Positions 1 to 10,780 of a stretch of 37,756 nucleotides of DNA are shown piece by piece. Position 1 is the stretch's first letter; every line of letters begins with the position of its first letter. The DNA is taken from positions 1 to 37,756 of the IMG/VR virus record IMGVR_UViG_3300027749_000251, one strand, 5' to 3'. A program made the position numbers and the translations under genes. Origin of the DNA: a virus. The notes beneath the pieces are model-generated. The model made no database searches and had not been told where the DNA came from. It worked only from the letters and a program-made list of their open reading frames with translations.

Positions 1-2090
<2,090 letters not shown>

Positions 2091-2093
2091 AAA

Positions 2094-2273
2094 TTAAGCA
2101 GTTCCTCCGTTGTAAGCGGTTGTAAAACTTGATGTTGATGCACTGCCGTTGTCCACAGTGCGAGCAAAAACTACCGTAAACGCATTCTCGCCATTAAGGT
2201 TGCCGCCTCCGGTTCCACCAGACGCTACACCCCAAGGGCTTTTGGATCTCCTGCGTGTAAGGTAACGGATCAT
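2094..2273 (-). CDS. Small virion-region protein (59 aa), unknown function
   Basis: ATG at 2273 overlaps the stop of the upstream gene by one base (TAATG), so it is probably translationally coupled. The product has a basic N-terminus (MIRYLTRRRSKSPWG) followed by a Gly/Ser/Thr-rich stretch with a short beta-like segment (NAFTVVFARTVDN). It ends three bases before the start of the fibre gene and fills an otherwise empty gap. No family recognised. Its place between a small beta-rich protein and the fibre suggests a minor tail component, which is inference only. Confidence 0.6.
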   Translation of the reverse strand: MIRYLTRRRSKSPWGVASGGTGGGNLNGENAFTVVFARTVDNGSASTSSFTTAYNGGTA

Positions 2274-2569
2274 TAGAAACCTTCGCCTTGAATAATATGA
2301 AGCGAACCAGTACCGGAATCAGAAATGTAAGCCAAAACACTGTCATCTTGAAACTTACCAATAGTAACTTGTGATCCAACCGGCACTGGGTAATCCTTGT
2401 TGGTTGCAGGATTTCCGTTGGAACTTGCGCGAACGTAAATTAACACGCTCCCAAGATTCGTAAGGCACAAAGACTTTGACCCAACACCCAGGGTAACGCT
2501 GGCAGACGTTGTTGTAGGCGAAACCGTTTGTCCCGCGGCGTACTTTGGAATGAAAGGGATGATGACCAT
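2273..2569 (-). CDS. Small beta-rich structural protein (98 aa)
   Basis: Start ATG at 2569 in an AATTTATGG context with no Shine-Dalgarno. The sequence alternates short hydrophobic strands with Thr/Ser/Gly turns (SASVTLGVGSKSLCLTNLGSV, then VLAYISDSGTGSLHII), as in small beta-sandwich decoration or tail proteins. It lies between a 148-residue virion-region protein and the small gene before the fibre. Its character is like that of the 111-residue protein at 30770-31105. Function not recognised; a virion decoration or adaptor role is inferred from position and composition. Confidence 0.7.
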   Translation of the reverse strand: MVIIPFIPKYAAGQTVSPTTTSASVTLGVGSKSLCLTNLGSVLIYVRASSNGNPATNKDYPVPVGSQVTIGKFQDDSVLAYISDSGTGSLHIIQGEGF

Positions 2570-2572
2570 AAA

Positions 2573-3019
2573 TTATCCTACTCTGTACCAGACTTTTAGC
2601 ACCGGTTCAAATCGCAACGTAAAAAAAGAATTTGCTGACAATGATGTGGGTGCGCCAACAACCGTAGATCCGTTACCATTTATAGTCAACGCAGTAACGG
2701 CCTGGGTGCAATTCACAAGGATTTCTTGTGACTCAACAGAATTCAAAACAGAAGGCAGTGTGATTGCTCCAGTAAGATATGCAGCAAGCGGAGTAAGCAC
2801 CAACCAAACGCTTTTGTTCGAGTCGTTGACTAGAACAGTAAAACCGGTTGCGTTCGGAGCGACATATTGAAGGCGTTTCCCATCAACAGAACTTGTTCCG
2901 GCCTGCATCCAGGCCAAAACAGTTGAGCCAAGTGCTCTGTAATCCTGCCCGTTGTTATTAACGGCAAAAGTTGTTCCGTCTTGAACTAAATCCGTTAACG
3001 CAAGTCTTTCAATGGACAT
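2573..3019 (-). CDS. Putative virion protein (148 aa), unknown
   Basis: ATG at 3019 (AATATG context, no Shine-Dalgarno), one base after the gp4-like gene ends at 3021. The N-terminal half (TDLVQDGTTFAVNNNGQDYRA) and the C-terminal beta-rich part with TALTINGN and FFTLRF resemble phage baseplate or fibre-associated beta structures. I cannot assign a family. It is read as a structural protein because it lies in an unbroken run of virion genes. No signal peptide or transmembrane segment is visible. Confidence 0.7.
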   Translation of the reverse strand: MSIERLALTDLVQDGTTFAVNNNGQDYRALGSTVLAWMQAGTSSVDGKRLQYVAPNATGFTVLVNDSNKSVWLVLTPLAAYLTGAITLPSVLNSVESQEILVNCTQAVTALTINGNGSTVVGAPTSLSANSFFTLRFEPVLKVWYRVG

Positions 3020-3020
3020 A

Positions 3021-3506
3021 TTACAAATCGTTGAAGTTTAGCTGACCGTTTTTGGTTACTCGAAGCGGGTCCAAATTAGGTTGAATCAAATACCGGTCGT
3101 TCCAGTACTTGTTACCCGATCCAGAAGGCATTGTGGTGGGCATTTGCAACTCTGCTGGAATCGTAAATTGAATCAGCATAGCATCATAGGACTGCTTTGC
3201 TGCCATCTTGGTTTCCAGTGCCACTTCCTTGCCATACCCAGGCCCCAGTCGCACTGCCAAATTCAAAATGATCGGCTCATTACATGAGTCCGGAACCGCG
3301 GGAGTTTCATCGTCAATTGATGAGGTTTGGGGCGCCGAAGAAATAGGCCAACCCACATTTATCCCCTTCAAGTTCCATGATCCCATCATGGAATCTAACC
3401 GCAACAACGCGGAACTCAACTGATCTGCCGTCAGGTCATAGATATAGGATGCGAGTCCTATTTCTTCAAACGCCGCGAGAATATAGAGGCGCTTTGTCCA
3501 GGCCAT
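3021..3506 (-). CDS. P22 gp4-like head-tail adaptor / tail accessory factor
   Basis: 161 residues, close to the length of P22 gp4 (about 166). The helical N-terminus (LAAFEEIGLASYIYDLTADQ), the central motif SALLRLDSMMGSW and the C-terminal MPSGSGNKYW, which matches MPTGSGNS of P22 gp4, support the call. In P22, gp4 binds under the portal after packaging and seeds tail assembly; some family members have peptidoglycan-cleaving activity. It lies downstream of portal, scaffold and coat genes, as in P22. ATG at 3506 has a TAATTATGG context. Confidence 0.85.
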   Translation of the reverse strand: MAWTKRLYILAAFEEIGLASYIYDLTADQLSSALLRLDSMMGSWNLKGINVGWPISSAPQTSSIDDETPAVPDSCNEPIILNLAVRLGPGYGKEVALETKMAAKQSYDAMLIQFTIPAELQMPTTMPSGSGNKYWNDRYLIQPNLDPLRVTKNGQLNFNDL

Positions 3507-3508
3507 AA

Positions 3509-3733
3509 TTAGTTCTTTTTCTTGTCAGCTTGCTTCTCTGGAGGATTTGCTGCGGCTTTTGCCTCTGCCGGAGTCAGATACCATCCTTCTTTGAGCGCAA
3601 GGTCAAGCACTCCCTCGCGTGAAGCGTCAACCACAGTGTAATCGAAAAGATCACCGTGAATACGATGCGCCCCAGGATGCCGGTAAAGCATTGTTTCATT
3701 GCAGAAAATTTCTACAAGCGTTTTGCCTCGCAT
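3509..3733 (-). CDS. Small protein between coat and gp4-like genes (74 aa)
   Basis: ATG at 3733 with TTTTATG upstream and no Shine-Dalgarno. The N-terminal part (KTLVEIFCNETMLYRHPGAH) looks like a small folded domain; the C-terminus is Lys/Ala-rich and ends DKKKN. It stops two bases before the gp4-like gene, so it belongs to the same transcript. Many P22-like phages have a small unassigned gene here. No function can be read from the sequence; a head-tail joining or accessory role is a guess from position. Confidence 0.65.
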   Translation of the reverse strand: MRGKTLVEIFCNETMLYRHPGAHRIHGDLFDYTVVDASREGVLDLALKEGWYLTPAEAKAAANPPEKQADKKKN

Positions 3734-3793
3734 AAAATTAAAGAGAAGGGAGGGACAGTTTCCTGCCCCTCCCCGTAATCCTAGCTACCCAGA

Positions 3794-5065
3794 TTAGGTC
3801 TGGCTGAACAGCATGATGCCGGTCATTTCGGGTTGCTTGTTCACAACACCGAAGAAGCAGTCCAGACGATACTTGGTCACCATCGTGTTGATATCGTAGA
3901 ACTTCTGCATCACGATTTCGATGCCCTGATCTGTGCTGGCACGCATCACTGCAACACCGGCATCAGGAGGAATCACATAACGGCCTGGGAGCAACTCAAT
4001 CGCATCTTTCTGCCAGAATGGGTTGATGTTTGCCGTGACCGTGTTCAGGAACGTGATAGCCGCACCGGAAGCCGGTGTGGTCGTGACGTTCTGGTATTCT
4101 AGTTCAGCGTCAGTTCCACCACCACCAGAGATGATGGGAGGGCTGATTTGCACAGTGCCTGTCCCACCGGAACCGGAGACAATCGCGGTGACGCGGAAGG
4201 TCTTCAACTGGCCGGTGGATGCCTTGGTAATGTGATGCACTGCAAACACGCCGGTGATCGTGAACGCATCGCCAACTTTAACGGTGCCAGATCCAACAGT
4301 GATGTTGATGTTCTGGTAACGGTTATCGACGTTGCTCACTTCGCCCGTAGAAGCGGTGCTCGTTGCGCGAGGTGTGTACCACTGGTTTGCGCCATTGATG
4401 CTTACGCTTACCCCTGCCGCCGGAGTCAGACGGTTGGCGTAATCGAGCTTGTAGGTATCAAATGATCCTACCATCCCAACACGGGACTTCTCGTATGCCG
4501 TAATCGTCTTGCTCGCCTGAAGGTTCTGACGGGCAGCAAGGTTGCTTGCCATGCCGTTGTAGTCGCGAGTGGACAAAGCCAAGCAACGCTCAAAATCCTG
4601 AACTCCCTGCTCGTTCATAATCGCTTCAATCTGAGCAACGTCATCAAACCCAGTGGCAGCACTGCCGCGAGAAACAACCAGGGTTCCCTGATTAGAAGCG
4701 ACATTCATCACCGCTACGTTGATATCGGAAGCCAGTTTCTGCTTGGCGGCATTTCCAAGACGGTTTTCCTGAAGAGCATCGCGCAATTCAAGTGCCGTCA
4801 TTCTCCAAGGAACAGATTTACTAAACCCAATAGTGGCAGGCACTGCCAACTGGGTAAAATCCTTGAAGTTGCTCGTCATATCCGTTCCGGAAAACGACTG
4901 AGCAATGTAGGGTTGCGGGCGCCAGATCGTATTGTTAGTACGTTCCATCATGGTGGAGTCCGTGTTGTACACAGACACTTGACGAGACAGGACTAGAGCG
5001 TCCTGGAATCCTTCGAGGATGTTTTCAAACGCTACGCGTTCTTCCTTGCTAAAATTGTTGGCCAT
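3794..5065 (-). CDS. Major capsid protein, P22 coat (gp5) family
   Basis: 423 residues against 430 for P22 gp5. Shared features are ERTNNTIWRPQP near the N-terminus (P22 has SSNTIWMP), a central VDNRYQNINIT followed by a VGDAFTITGV segment typical of the inserted I-domain, and NPFWQKDAIELL near the C-terminus (P22 has NVFWADDAIRI). It forms the HK97-fold shell around scaffold and portal. It lies immediately after the scaffold gene (six-base gap), as expected. Start ATG at 5065 has a CTTATGG context. Confidence 0.92.
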   Translation of the reverse strand: MANNFSKEERVAFENILEGFQDALVLSRQVSVYNTDSTMMERTNNTIWRPQPYIAQSFSGTDMTSNFKDFTQLAVPATIGFSKSVPWRMTALELRDALQENRLGNAAKQKLASDINVAVMNVASNQGTLVVSRGSAATGFDDVAQIEAIMNEQGVQDFERCLALSTRDYNGMASNLAARQNLQASKTITAYEKSRVGMVGSFDTYKLDYANRLTPAAGVSVSINGANQWYTPRATSTASTGEVSNVDNRYQNINITVGSGTVKVGDAFTITGVFAVHHITKASTGQLKTFRVTAIVSGSGGTGTVQISPPIISGGGGTDAELEYQNVTTTPASGAAITFLNTVTANINPFWQKDAIELLPGRYVIPPDAGVAVMRASTDQGIEIVMQKFYDINTMVTKYRLDCFFGVVNKQPEMTGIMLFSQT

Positions 5066-5071
5066 AAGACT

Positions 5072-5932
5072 TTACTGTTTGTTTTTAAGTTGGTTTTTGT
5101 AGGCGAGAACTTTCGTAAAATCGCCTGTTTTTGCTGCATCTGCCCGCAACCGTTCCAAGGACGAATCAACCGTTCCGGACATAGCGCCGGTCCCAGAAAC
5201 TCTCCGTTCAGGAGGAGGAGGAGTTGATTTTTTCTTTTCCACAGTTATTCGGGTTTCTAATTTTGCTACAGCAAATGAAAACTGAACCGGATCTTTTAAC
5301 TCAGCTAGTTCCTTTGCTTTCTTAGGATTTTTTCCTAGTGCGTAAATCAGTTGTACGGGATTTTCGCTTCCCTGCAATAAAATTCCTTGTTGAGCAATTG
5401 AAAACGTATCGTTTACCAACGCCTCCGCTTCATCGTAATCAGTAGCGCCAAACGTCTGTTTGGAACTCGCATAATTATTAACCTTGGCTTGCCAGGCTTG
5501 TTGCTCTGCTTGCTGTTGCTGCTGAATTACTCGTTCACGATCCTCAGACTCCCGTTTACGGGCATACCATTGCTCCAACTGGGATTCGTACACATTAGTG
5601 TCAAAGTCACAAGTTTCCAGACTTGGCTTTGTCCCCAAGGTGACCTGTTCAACAGGATTTGCTGCCTTAATACGGTCCTGTAGCTCTCGGTTCTCGCGTT
5701 GAAGATCCCTGTTGCGCTTTCTAACGTCTCGCACCCATTGAGGGGCAGGTTGCTTGTCTTCTTCGTCTGGTTCTTCTCCAGCAATGGAAACAACAACGTC
5801 ATCTCCAAGTTCCTCCGGTTGCGTTTCCGAGTCCGTTTTCGGCTCAGGTTCTGTATGCTCAACGGGTTCACTCGGAGTTTCAATTTCCGGCACTTCAACT
5901 TCCAGGTCTTTGTCTTCAGGTTCGTCTATCAT
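5072..5932 (-). CDS. Scaffolding protein (P22 gp8-like)
   Basis: 286 residues, highly charged. The N-terminal 60 residues are acidic (EPEDKDLEVEVPEIE), a predicted coiled coil follows (RKRNRDLQRENRELQDRIKAA, QQQQQAEQQAWQAK), and the C-terminus is short and basic (YKNQLKNKQ), like the coat-binding tail of P22 gp8. P22 gp8 is 303 residues. Scaffold directs procapsid assembly and leaves the head before packaging. Its start overlaps the portal stop as ATGA (5929-5932), and the coat gene follows. Family assignment rests on composition and position more than on motif identity. Confidence 0.82.
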   Translation of the reverse strand: MIDEPEDKDLEVEVPEIETPSEPVEHTEPEPKTDSETQPEELGDDVVVSIAGEEPDEEDKQPAPQWVRDVRKRNRDLQRENRELQDRIKAANPVEQVTLGTKPSLETCDFDTNVYESQLEQWYARKRESEDRERVIQQQQQAEQQAWQAKVNNYASSKQTFGATDYDEAEALVNDTFSIAQQGILLQGSENPVQLIYALGKNPKKAKELAELKDPVQFSFAVAKLETRITVEKKKSTPPPPERRVSGTGAMSGTVDSSLERLRADAAKTGDFTKVLAYKNQLKNKQ

Positions 5933-8019
5933 GGTTGTGGGTTACTCTGCGGCATCGCAGGTGGTGGTGGTTGCTGCATTGGTGCAGCAGCAGGTGACTG
6001 CTGAATCCCGCCTTGCGGAATAAAAGAAGGCACTGCTCTCTGCACCATCTCAAGGTGGTTCAAATCCACCTTGGAAAGTGTCTCCAACGCTTTGGCGTGT
6101 TGCTCGTCCGCTTTGGCGGCAATCAGAACCGTTTCAGCCCTTGCCTTGATTGCTGCTGCCGTTTCTTTGTCTGCCGCCGCCATGATGTAGGTATTCTCCG
6201 GAGTAGGCGCCTGGTTCTGCATCTCTATTGCCATTTCTTGCTTCTCCATCTCGGTGGGCTTGACCACACCCATACGAAGCAACTGCTTCCGGAAGTATTC
6301 TCGCACATCACCAATGCCTTCTCCCTCCATGTTCATCATAATCATGGAAGAAAGCACCTTCAGCATCTCTGGGTCTTGGGTCATTGCCATCATGCCGGTT
6401 AACGACTTGACCGTAGACGTGCGCTTGCTGGCACTGGTAGGCCCAACCTCGACAATCACATCAAAGACTGCCCTGGTGATATCGTTCTCCATCTCCACTT
6501 CCCCAGTATTCTGGTTCATTGTGGGTTGCATGAGCTTGATCAACTCGACCTTCCCATTGCTGGCAATGCTTTTCATCTTCCGGTCGCTCTCGATGAACAC
6601 ATCTCGCGCCATTGACAACCAGATCTCGCCGGAACGCTTGATTGACCGGCCCATGTTGTCCATGTAGATGAAGCTCTGATTGCTCAAAGCATTCTGGATC
6701 ATATCTACTGCCTTGCCGGTAACGTGCGAGAGCATCTTCTCAGCGTTCTGACCGTTGCCCAGCACCTCCTGCATATCAATCTCGGTGATCTGTAGCAGTG
6801 CCGCCATCGCAGGGGGCGGGGTAGGCGACTTCGTGTACGCAATTGGCCCCGCGGCCTGCTGATTGCCGTTCATATCGGTCAACGGATTGACCAGCAGATA
6901 CGGAAAGTTCCGTAGGTTGTCTTCAGACCACATCACCTGGTGACCAGCAACCTGTTCAGGTGTAAAGATCGGCTTTTCAACTGACGAGATTGCACTGATC
7001 TCAGCCAGTTTGGACAACTGCATATTCTTCAGACGCTGAACGTCCTTTGCCAACCGAATATGCCCCATGCAACGCTCGACGTTGTCTACAAACCACCGTT
7101 TTCCGTATACCGGAACGATTGGGATGTTGTTTCCGGCCAGTACTCCGCAATCTTCCAGCACACTGTTGCCGGACATAATGTACTTATGGCACTTCTGCCG
7201 CTTGAGCTTCTTTTCCCGCACCTTTTTCCAGCCCAAATTCTTGAGCATGGGCCATTCGTTCTCCATTTCGTCGTCAGACAACGTCTTTTCCTCGCCCATC
7301 AGACTCTTCACATACGTCACTGTCTCGGAAATTTCCTCAATCCGGTAGTACTCGCACACATAAACAACGTCCGGAGTAAGCCAGTCGAACCGCAACTGCT
7401 GGATCGTCTTAGGCCAAGATGATGGATCATCGTCAAACTCCTCCCGATACGCCGCAGGAGTCATCGAATACAGTACAAAACACCGTTTAGCGTCCGATTT
7501 ATCGTACCGCTTCCCGTTCAAATCCCAGAAAACGCTACTATCCGCGTCATAAATCGGCTCAATCCGAATCCTCTGCCTCTCATCGTCCGCGTCCTCCGGA
7601 TAAGCATACTCAGTCCTGAGCCTCCAGGCGCCAATCCCGCCGGTGACCGCTTCCTCAAACGCATTGTCATACGCTTCCTGCGCCCCACTGTACTGCTCGT
7701 CCGCTCGATACAAACCAGCACAGGTATCAGCCAGCTTATCGTACTCTCCATCTTCCTTGGACGCAAAAGCTACCGTGATTCGATTATTCCGGTACTCATT
7801 ACACACTCGCAGTACACTCATGTGTACTTTATTCACCTCAAACCGAGGTTTGTTTTCAAACTGATCGCCCAGCGGTCCTTCCCACTGCGCTCCAGCTATC
7901 GAAGTAAAGCGCCGGTCCTGCAAACAGAGCAACCGTTCGTTACGAAGTGCTGCTTGAATCACATCAAATTCGCGCACCGCTTCCTGATGAATATCAGCTA
8001 ACTTCGTTTCTTTACTCAT
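5929..8019 (-). CDS. Portal protein (P22 gp1-like)
   Basis: 696 residues against 725 in P22. N-terminal features match the P22 portal family: LQDRRFTSIAGAQWEG, FEVNKVHMSVLRVCNEYRNN, and an EQYSGAQEAYDNAFEEAVTGG-type segment (about residues 105-130). The long C-terminal part is helical and ends in a Gln/Pro-rich tail. The portal forms the dodecameric DNA entry channel and docks terminase and the gp4-like adaptor. It follows TerL with a five-base gap and overlaps the scaffold start. Start ATG at 8019 has an ATTATG context with no Shine-Dalgarno. Confidence 0.93.
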   Translation of the reverse strand: MSKETKLADIHQEAVREFDVIQAALRNERLLCLQDRRFTSIAGAQWEGPLGDQFENKPRFEVNKVHMSVLRVCNEYRNNRITVAFASKEDGEYDKLADTCAGLYRADEQYSGAQEAYDNAFEEAVTGGIGAWRLRTEYAYPEDADDERQRIRIEPIYDADSSVFWDLNGKRYDKSDAKRCFVLYSMTPAAYREEFDDDPSSWPKTIQQLRFDWLTPDVVYVCEYYRIEEISETVTYVKSLMGEEKTLSDDEMENEWPMLKNLGWKKVREKKLKRQKCHKYIMSGNSVLEDCGVLAGNNIPIVPVYGKRWFVDNVERCMGHIRLAKDVQRLKNMQLSKLAEISAISSVEKPIFTPEQVAGHQVMWSEDNLRNFPYLLVNPLTDMNGNQQAAGPIAYTKSPTPPPAMAALLQITEIDMQEVLGNGQNAEKMLSHVTGKAVDMIQNALSNQSFIYMDNMGRSIKRSGEIWLSMARDVFIESDRKMKSIASNGKVELIKLMQPTMNQNTGEVEMENDITRAVFDVIVEVGPTSASKRTSTVKSLTGMMAMTQDPEMLKVLSSMIMMNMEGEGIGDVREYFRKQLLRMGVVKPTEMEKQEMAIEMQNQAPTPENTYIMAAADKETAAAIKARAETVLIAAKADEQHAKALETLSKVDLNHLEMVQRAVPSFIPQGGIQQSPAAAPMQQPPPPAMPQSNPQP

Positions 8020-8024
8020 AATCG

Positions 8025-9587
8025 TTAACTTGACCTAGCAAAAAAACTCTTTACAGGCAACAACGCAACACCGGCATTTCGCGCCCGCGCCTTGGCCTGT
8101 CCCGCTCGATGTAGCCCGCTTACTACCAAATAGCGAGTGGCATCCATCAAATGGTCGTGTTCCTTAACCACCTTCCCATTTGTGTCCCGCCGGTACAACC
8201 GAAATTCTGAAACCCAGTTGTTCATGCTCTTAAACACTTTCAACCGGCCAGTGCTCATCCTCTGCCACACATCGTACAAGCCCGTCTCGACCGCATTGTT
8301 GGCAACTGCAAGGTCCAATCCCAACGCCTTGTACCTCGAAAACAACTGCTGACCGTCTCCCTGCGCCCGTCCGCGACTCGCCGGATCAATCACCCCTGGC
8401 AGTCCAATCCCCCGCGCCCGAATTGCCTCCGCGTGAATTGCCGGTTCTGCCTGCCCCCTGTAGTGCTCCGAGTACAGGTACGCGCATCCACTATCCTGAT
8501 CCAGCGCAGCAAACACCGCGGCAGTCCGGTTCCAGCCCACATCCATCCCATAAGCCCTAGGCCAGTGATCCGGTATCTCAAAGTCTGCGACCACAACGTC
8601 ACTCTCCGGCACTGGATAAATTGCACCGGCACCCAACTGAGGCACGCCCTTGGAACGCGCATCCCGCTGGAACGGTGGAATCGACTGCCACAGTTCCTTT
8701 TTCTGCTCCGCACTTAGGTGCGGCACATCATCCCAGGTCGCCATCCCCACGAATTTCGACCCATCCGCACGCTCCACTACCTCCCCATCCTGCAAGAATG
8801 CCATCACCGTCTCACTCATCCCCATCAAAGGCGTGAACGTCAGCATCGTCATCCCGTCATTCGTCATCGTTCGCAGAACGCACTCCGTATACACATCTAG
8901 CGGAGGTTCCTCGTCCAACCAAATGATATCCTGCTCCGTTCCTTGAAACGCCTCCCGCCTTTGGTCGTAACTTTTAAATACCAACCGGCTTTCATCCCCA
9001 CTCTGGTGCCGCACCACCACAATTTCCAACGCCTCCGCTACGCCCGCCTTCGAGGTCGTCCGCAAAATATCCTCCTTGGGTATCAACCCAGTCCCGTAGT
9101 TCCCTGGGGCGCCCATTAGCTTCAACTGCAAAATATCACGGGTCGTCTTACCCGTGTCCCCCGCCGCCCAAGCCGAAATCCCCTTCTTGAACCGGCGCCC
9201 AGTCCACCACTCCGGATACCGGCCAGTCAAATGCAGTGCCAGTTCGTACCCACCAATCCCCTCGGTCTTCCCAATACGGTTCGCCGCCATCATCAACCGC
9301 TCACGGTATTTTGAACCAGCATTGAAAAATGCAATGTGTTTCGGGTACAACTCACGCCGAATCGGCCCCTCATCCGGATAGTACATCTGGATCTTCCTCT
9401 CCTTCGCCCGCCGCAATTTTTCCTCCAACGCCAACGCGAGCAGTTTCTTCAACTCCTCACCCTGGGGCGCAGGGGGCGCCTCCGGTGCAGCAAAAGCCTC
9501 CGGTGCCGGTATCACCTCCGGTTCAGGCGCCGGTGCCGCTTCAGGCACCTTCTTAGGACGTCCGCGCTTTTTTGGTGCCTCACTCAC
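8025..9587 (-). CDS. Terminase large subunit with N-terminal AT-hook
   Basis: 520 residues. ATPase: Walker A AANRIGKT (101-108), Walker B IIWLDEE (221-227), and a TFTP coupling-type motif near 250. Nuclease: YGMDVG (D349), DPAS (D401) and DHLMDATRY (D478, D482). It drives headful-type DNA packaging and cuts DNA at the portal. The GTG start at 9587 overlaps the upstream stop (GTGA). Residues 1-13 carry KKRGRPKK, a consensus AT-hook core (RGRP, 8-11), followed by a Pro/Ala/Glu-rich linker to about residue 42. This extension is not part of the usual terminase core and may bind DNA. The small terminase subunit is not clearly recognisable. Confidence 0.93.
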   Translation of the reverse strand: MSEAPKKRGRPKKVPEAAPAPEPEVIPAPEAFAAPEAPPAPQGEELKKLLALALEEKLRRAKERKIQMYYPDEGPIRRELYPKHIAFFNAGSKYRERLMMAANRIGKTEGIGGYELALHLTGRYPEWWTGRRFKKGISAWAAGDTGKTTRDILQLKLMGAPGNYGTGLIPKEDILRTTSKAGVAEALEIVVVRHQSGDESRLVFKSYDQRREAFQGTEQDIIWLDEEPPLDVYTECVLRTMTNDGMTMLTFTPLMGMSETVMAFLQDGEVVERADGSKFVGMATWDDVPHLSAEQKKELWQSIPPFQRDARSKGVPQLGAGAIYPVPESDVVVADFEIPDHWPRAYGMDVGWNRTAAVFAALDQDSGCAYLYSEHYRGQAEPAIHAEAIRARGIGLPGVIDPASRGRAQGDGQQLFSRYKALGLDLAVANNAVETGLYDVWQRMSTGRLKVFKSMNNWVSEFRLYRRDTNGKVVKEHDHLMDATRYLVVSGLHRAGQAKARARNAGVALLPVKSFFARSS

Positions 9588-9763
9588 CCCTGCACCTCCT
9601 CCCGTATTGGCTCACGCCTTGCGGTTGCTAGACCTTCAAGCAGTTCCATATGCTCACTGTCCACGATAATTTTGACGTGTGGATGACAATTGTCATTTAG
9701 CCACTGCATGAGCGGCATTGCTGCCTCTCTGAGTGTTTTGAGTTGTTGCTCGGTCATTATCAT
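9584..9763 (-). CDS. Small protein upstream of terminase (59 aa)
   Basis: ATG at 9763 overlaps the stop of the previous gene (ATGA); a second ATG lies two codons in, at 9757. A GAGGAGG stretch just upstream could serve as a ribosome site, though it also encodes the EEE of the previous protein. The product contains PLMQWLNDNCHPHVKIIVDS and EHMELLEG, a pattern common in small phage hypothetical proteins. It ends in a GTGA overlap with TerL, so it is translationally tied to packaging genes. Function unknown. Confidence 0.75.
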   Translation of the reverse strand: MIMTEQQLKTLREAAMPLMQWLNDNCHPHVKIIVDSEHMELLEGLATARREPIREEVQG

Positions 9764-9906
9764 TTTGCCTCCTCCTCTTTTTTTGGCTCACACTCGGCGC
9801 AATACCAATCCGCGCCGTCTAGATCCATTTCGTGTAGACACTTTTGACAAATTGGACCTTCGTCCAAGCCGTCGTCCTCATCGTCACTTCGTCCGGTGGA
9901 AAGCAT
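9760..9906 (-). CDS. Tiny zinc-ribbon-like protein (48 aa)
   Basis: ATG at 9906, seven bases after the SSB stop. The product has an acidic N-terminus (SDDEDDGLDEG), then two Cys pairs, CQKC and CAEC, separated by 15 residues, as in a zinc ribbon, and a KKEEEAK tail. It is too short for default gene callers. Coding is supported by its ATGA link to the next gene and by filling the gap between SSB and the 59-residue protein. A nucleic-acid or protein contact role is typical of such ribbons, but no specific function can be given. Confidence 0.65.
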   Translation of the reverse strand: MLSTGRSDDEDDGLDEGPICQKCLHEMDLDGADWYCAECEPKKEEEAK

Positions 9907-9913
9907 ATCTCAA

Positions 9914-10297
9914 TCAAAACGGTGTGTTCTCCGAGTCATCCTCGTCCTGGGTAAGCTTACCAGTCTTCTCCGGAGCATTCCCCAGCATCTGCATCATCTC
10001 ACCCACCACCCTGAGCTTACTCCGCTTCTCCCCATCCTTCTCCCACTGCTCCAATTTCAACCGGCCCTCCACATACACCGGCTTTCCCTTCTTTAACCAC
10101 TTCCCAGCTATCTCTCCCACCTTCCCAAACATCACCACATCAATAAATGTAGCCTCCTCCTTCTTCACACCATCCTGCGTCCAACTCCGGTTAATCGCCA
10201 ACCCAAACTCCGCAATCGTACTCCCACTCGGCAACACCTTCACATCCGGATCTCGCGTCAGGTTCCCTATTAACATCACTCGATTTAAATTTGCCAT
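9914..10297 (-). CDS. ssb: Single-stranded DNA-binding protein
   Basis: 127 residues with a bacterial-type OB fold: MANLNRVMLIGNLTRDPDV at the start, then LAINRSWTQDG, FIDVVMFGKVGEIA, and KGKPVYVEGRLKLEQWE. The C-terminus is acidic and ends in TPF, like the protein-binding tip (DDDIPF) of bacterial SSB. It protects ssDNA during replication and RecT-type recombination. It is placed with the late minus-strand genes, just before the packaging genes and away from the replication genes. The upstream gene ends 10 bases away. Confidence 0.93.
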   Translation of the reverse strand: MANLNRVMLIGNLTRDPDVKVLPSGSTIAEFGLAINRSWTQDGVKKEEATFIDVVMFGKVGEIAGKWLKKGKPVYVEGRLKLEQWEKDGEKRSKLRVVGEMMQMLGNAPEKTGKLTQDEDDSENTPF

Positions 10298-10306
10298 ATT
10301 ACTGTG

Positions 10307-10636
10307 CTATATAACTACTTCAGCTTCAATTGTTACTACGTCTCCTAAAAGTCCCTGCTTCTTACAAGCTCCCATAATCTCAGCTACCTTCACAGATAAC
10401 TGATCATCTGTCATCTCGCTTAACTCCAACTTCAACGGTTCATCCTTCATCCCCGCTATCTGAGTTGGCAAAACCTTATGCAACAACCCAACAAACGTCC
10501 GCGGGTCCGTGTGCGCCATCGAAATCAAATACTCCACTCCCCCAGCCTCCTCATACGCCTTCATAATGTCATCTCTCAACGACATCGCCATCTTCATACT
10601 ACCCAGGCGCCCGCCCGTCTTTGCTTTACTCGGCAT
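10307..10636 (-). CDS. First gene of the late transcript (109 aa), possible small-terminase-type protein
   Basis: ATG at 10636, no Shine-Dalgarno. It has a basic N-terminus (MPSKAKTGGRLGSMKMAMSLRDD), then a segment (AYEEAGGVEYLISMAHTDPRTFVGLLHKVLPTQI) typical of a widespread small phage protein often found near terminase genes, then an acidic C-terminus. The position, a few genes upstream of TerL with no other candidate, makes a small-terminase or packaging-accessory role possible, but the similarity is not specific enough to name it. It lies next to the unusual noncoding region starting at 10637, so transcription of the late genes may begin there. Confidence 0.6.
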   Translation of the reverse strand: MPSKAKTGGRLGSMKMAMSLRDDIMKAYEEAGGVEYLISMAHTDPRTFVGLLHKVLPTQIAGMKDEPLKLELSEMTDDQLSVKVAEIMGACKKQGLLGDVVTIEAEVVI

Positions 10637-10743
10637 CCCATCACTCTAAGAGGTACTGTCGTAAACGCAAGCACTTTATTTTTAGACCAAAACGCGAGGG
10701 TCTGGTGCATAGGGATATCTATGGAACGGGCGCGGGGGCGCAG

Positions 10744-10757
10744 GGGGGCGCGCCCCC
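10744..10757. repeat. 14-bp G/C palindrome
   Basis: GGGGGCGCGCCCCC is a perfect inverted repeat with no spacer. It lies just upstream of the 14-bp direct repeats and the alternating tract, on the side of the late genes. It could extrude as a cruciform or serve as a protein site; function unknown. Confidence 0.7.
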
Positions 10758-10780
10758 GCGGGTGTGCGGGCGTGCGCGCG

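Noticed and set aside
9690-10403. 237-residue plus-strand frame opposite ssb
   Set aside because: Shadow of the ssb gene and its neighbours. The minus-strand products have recognisable folds and motifs.
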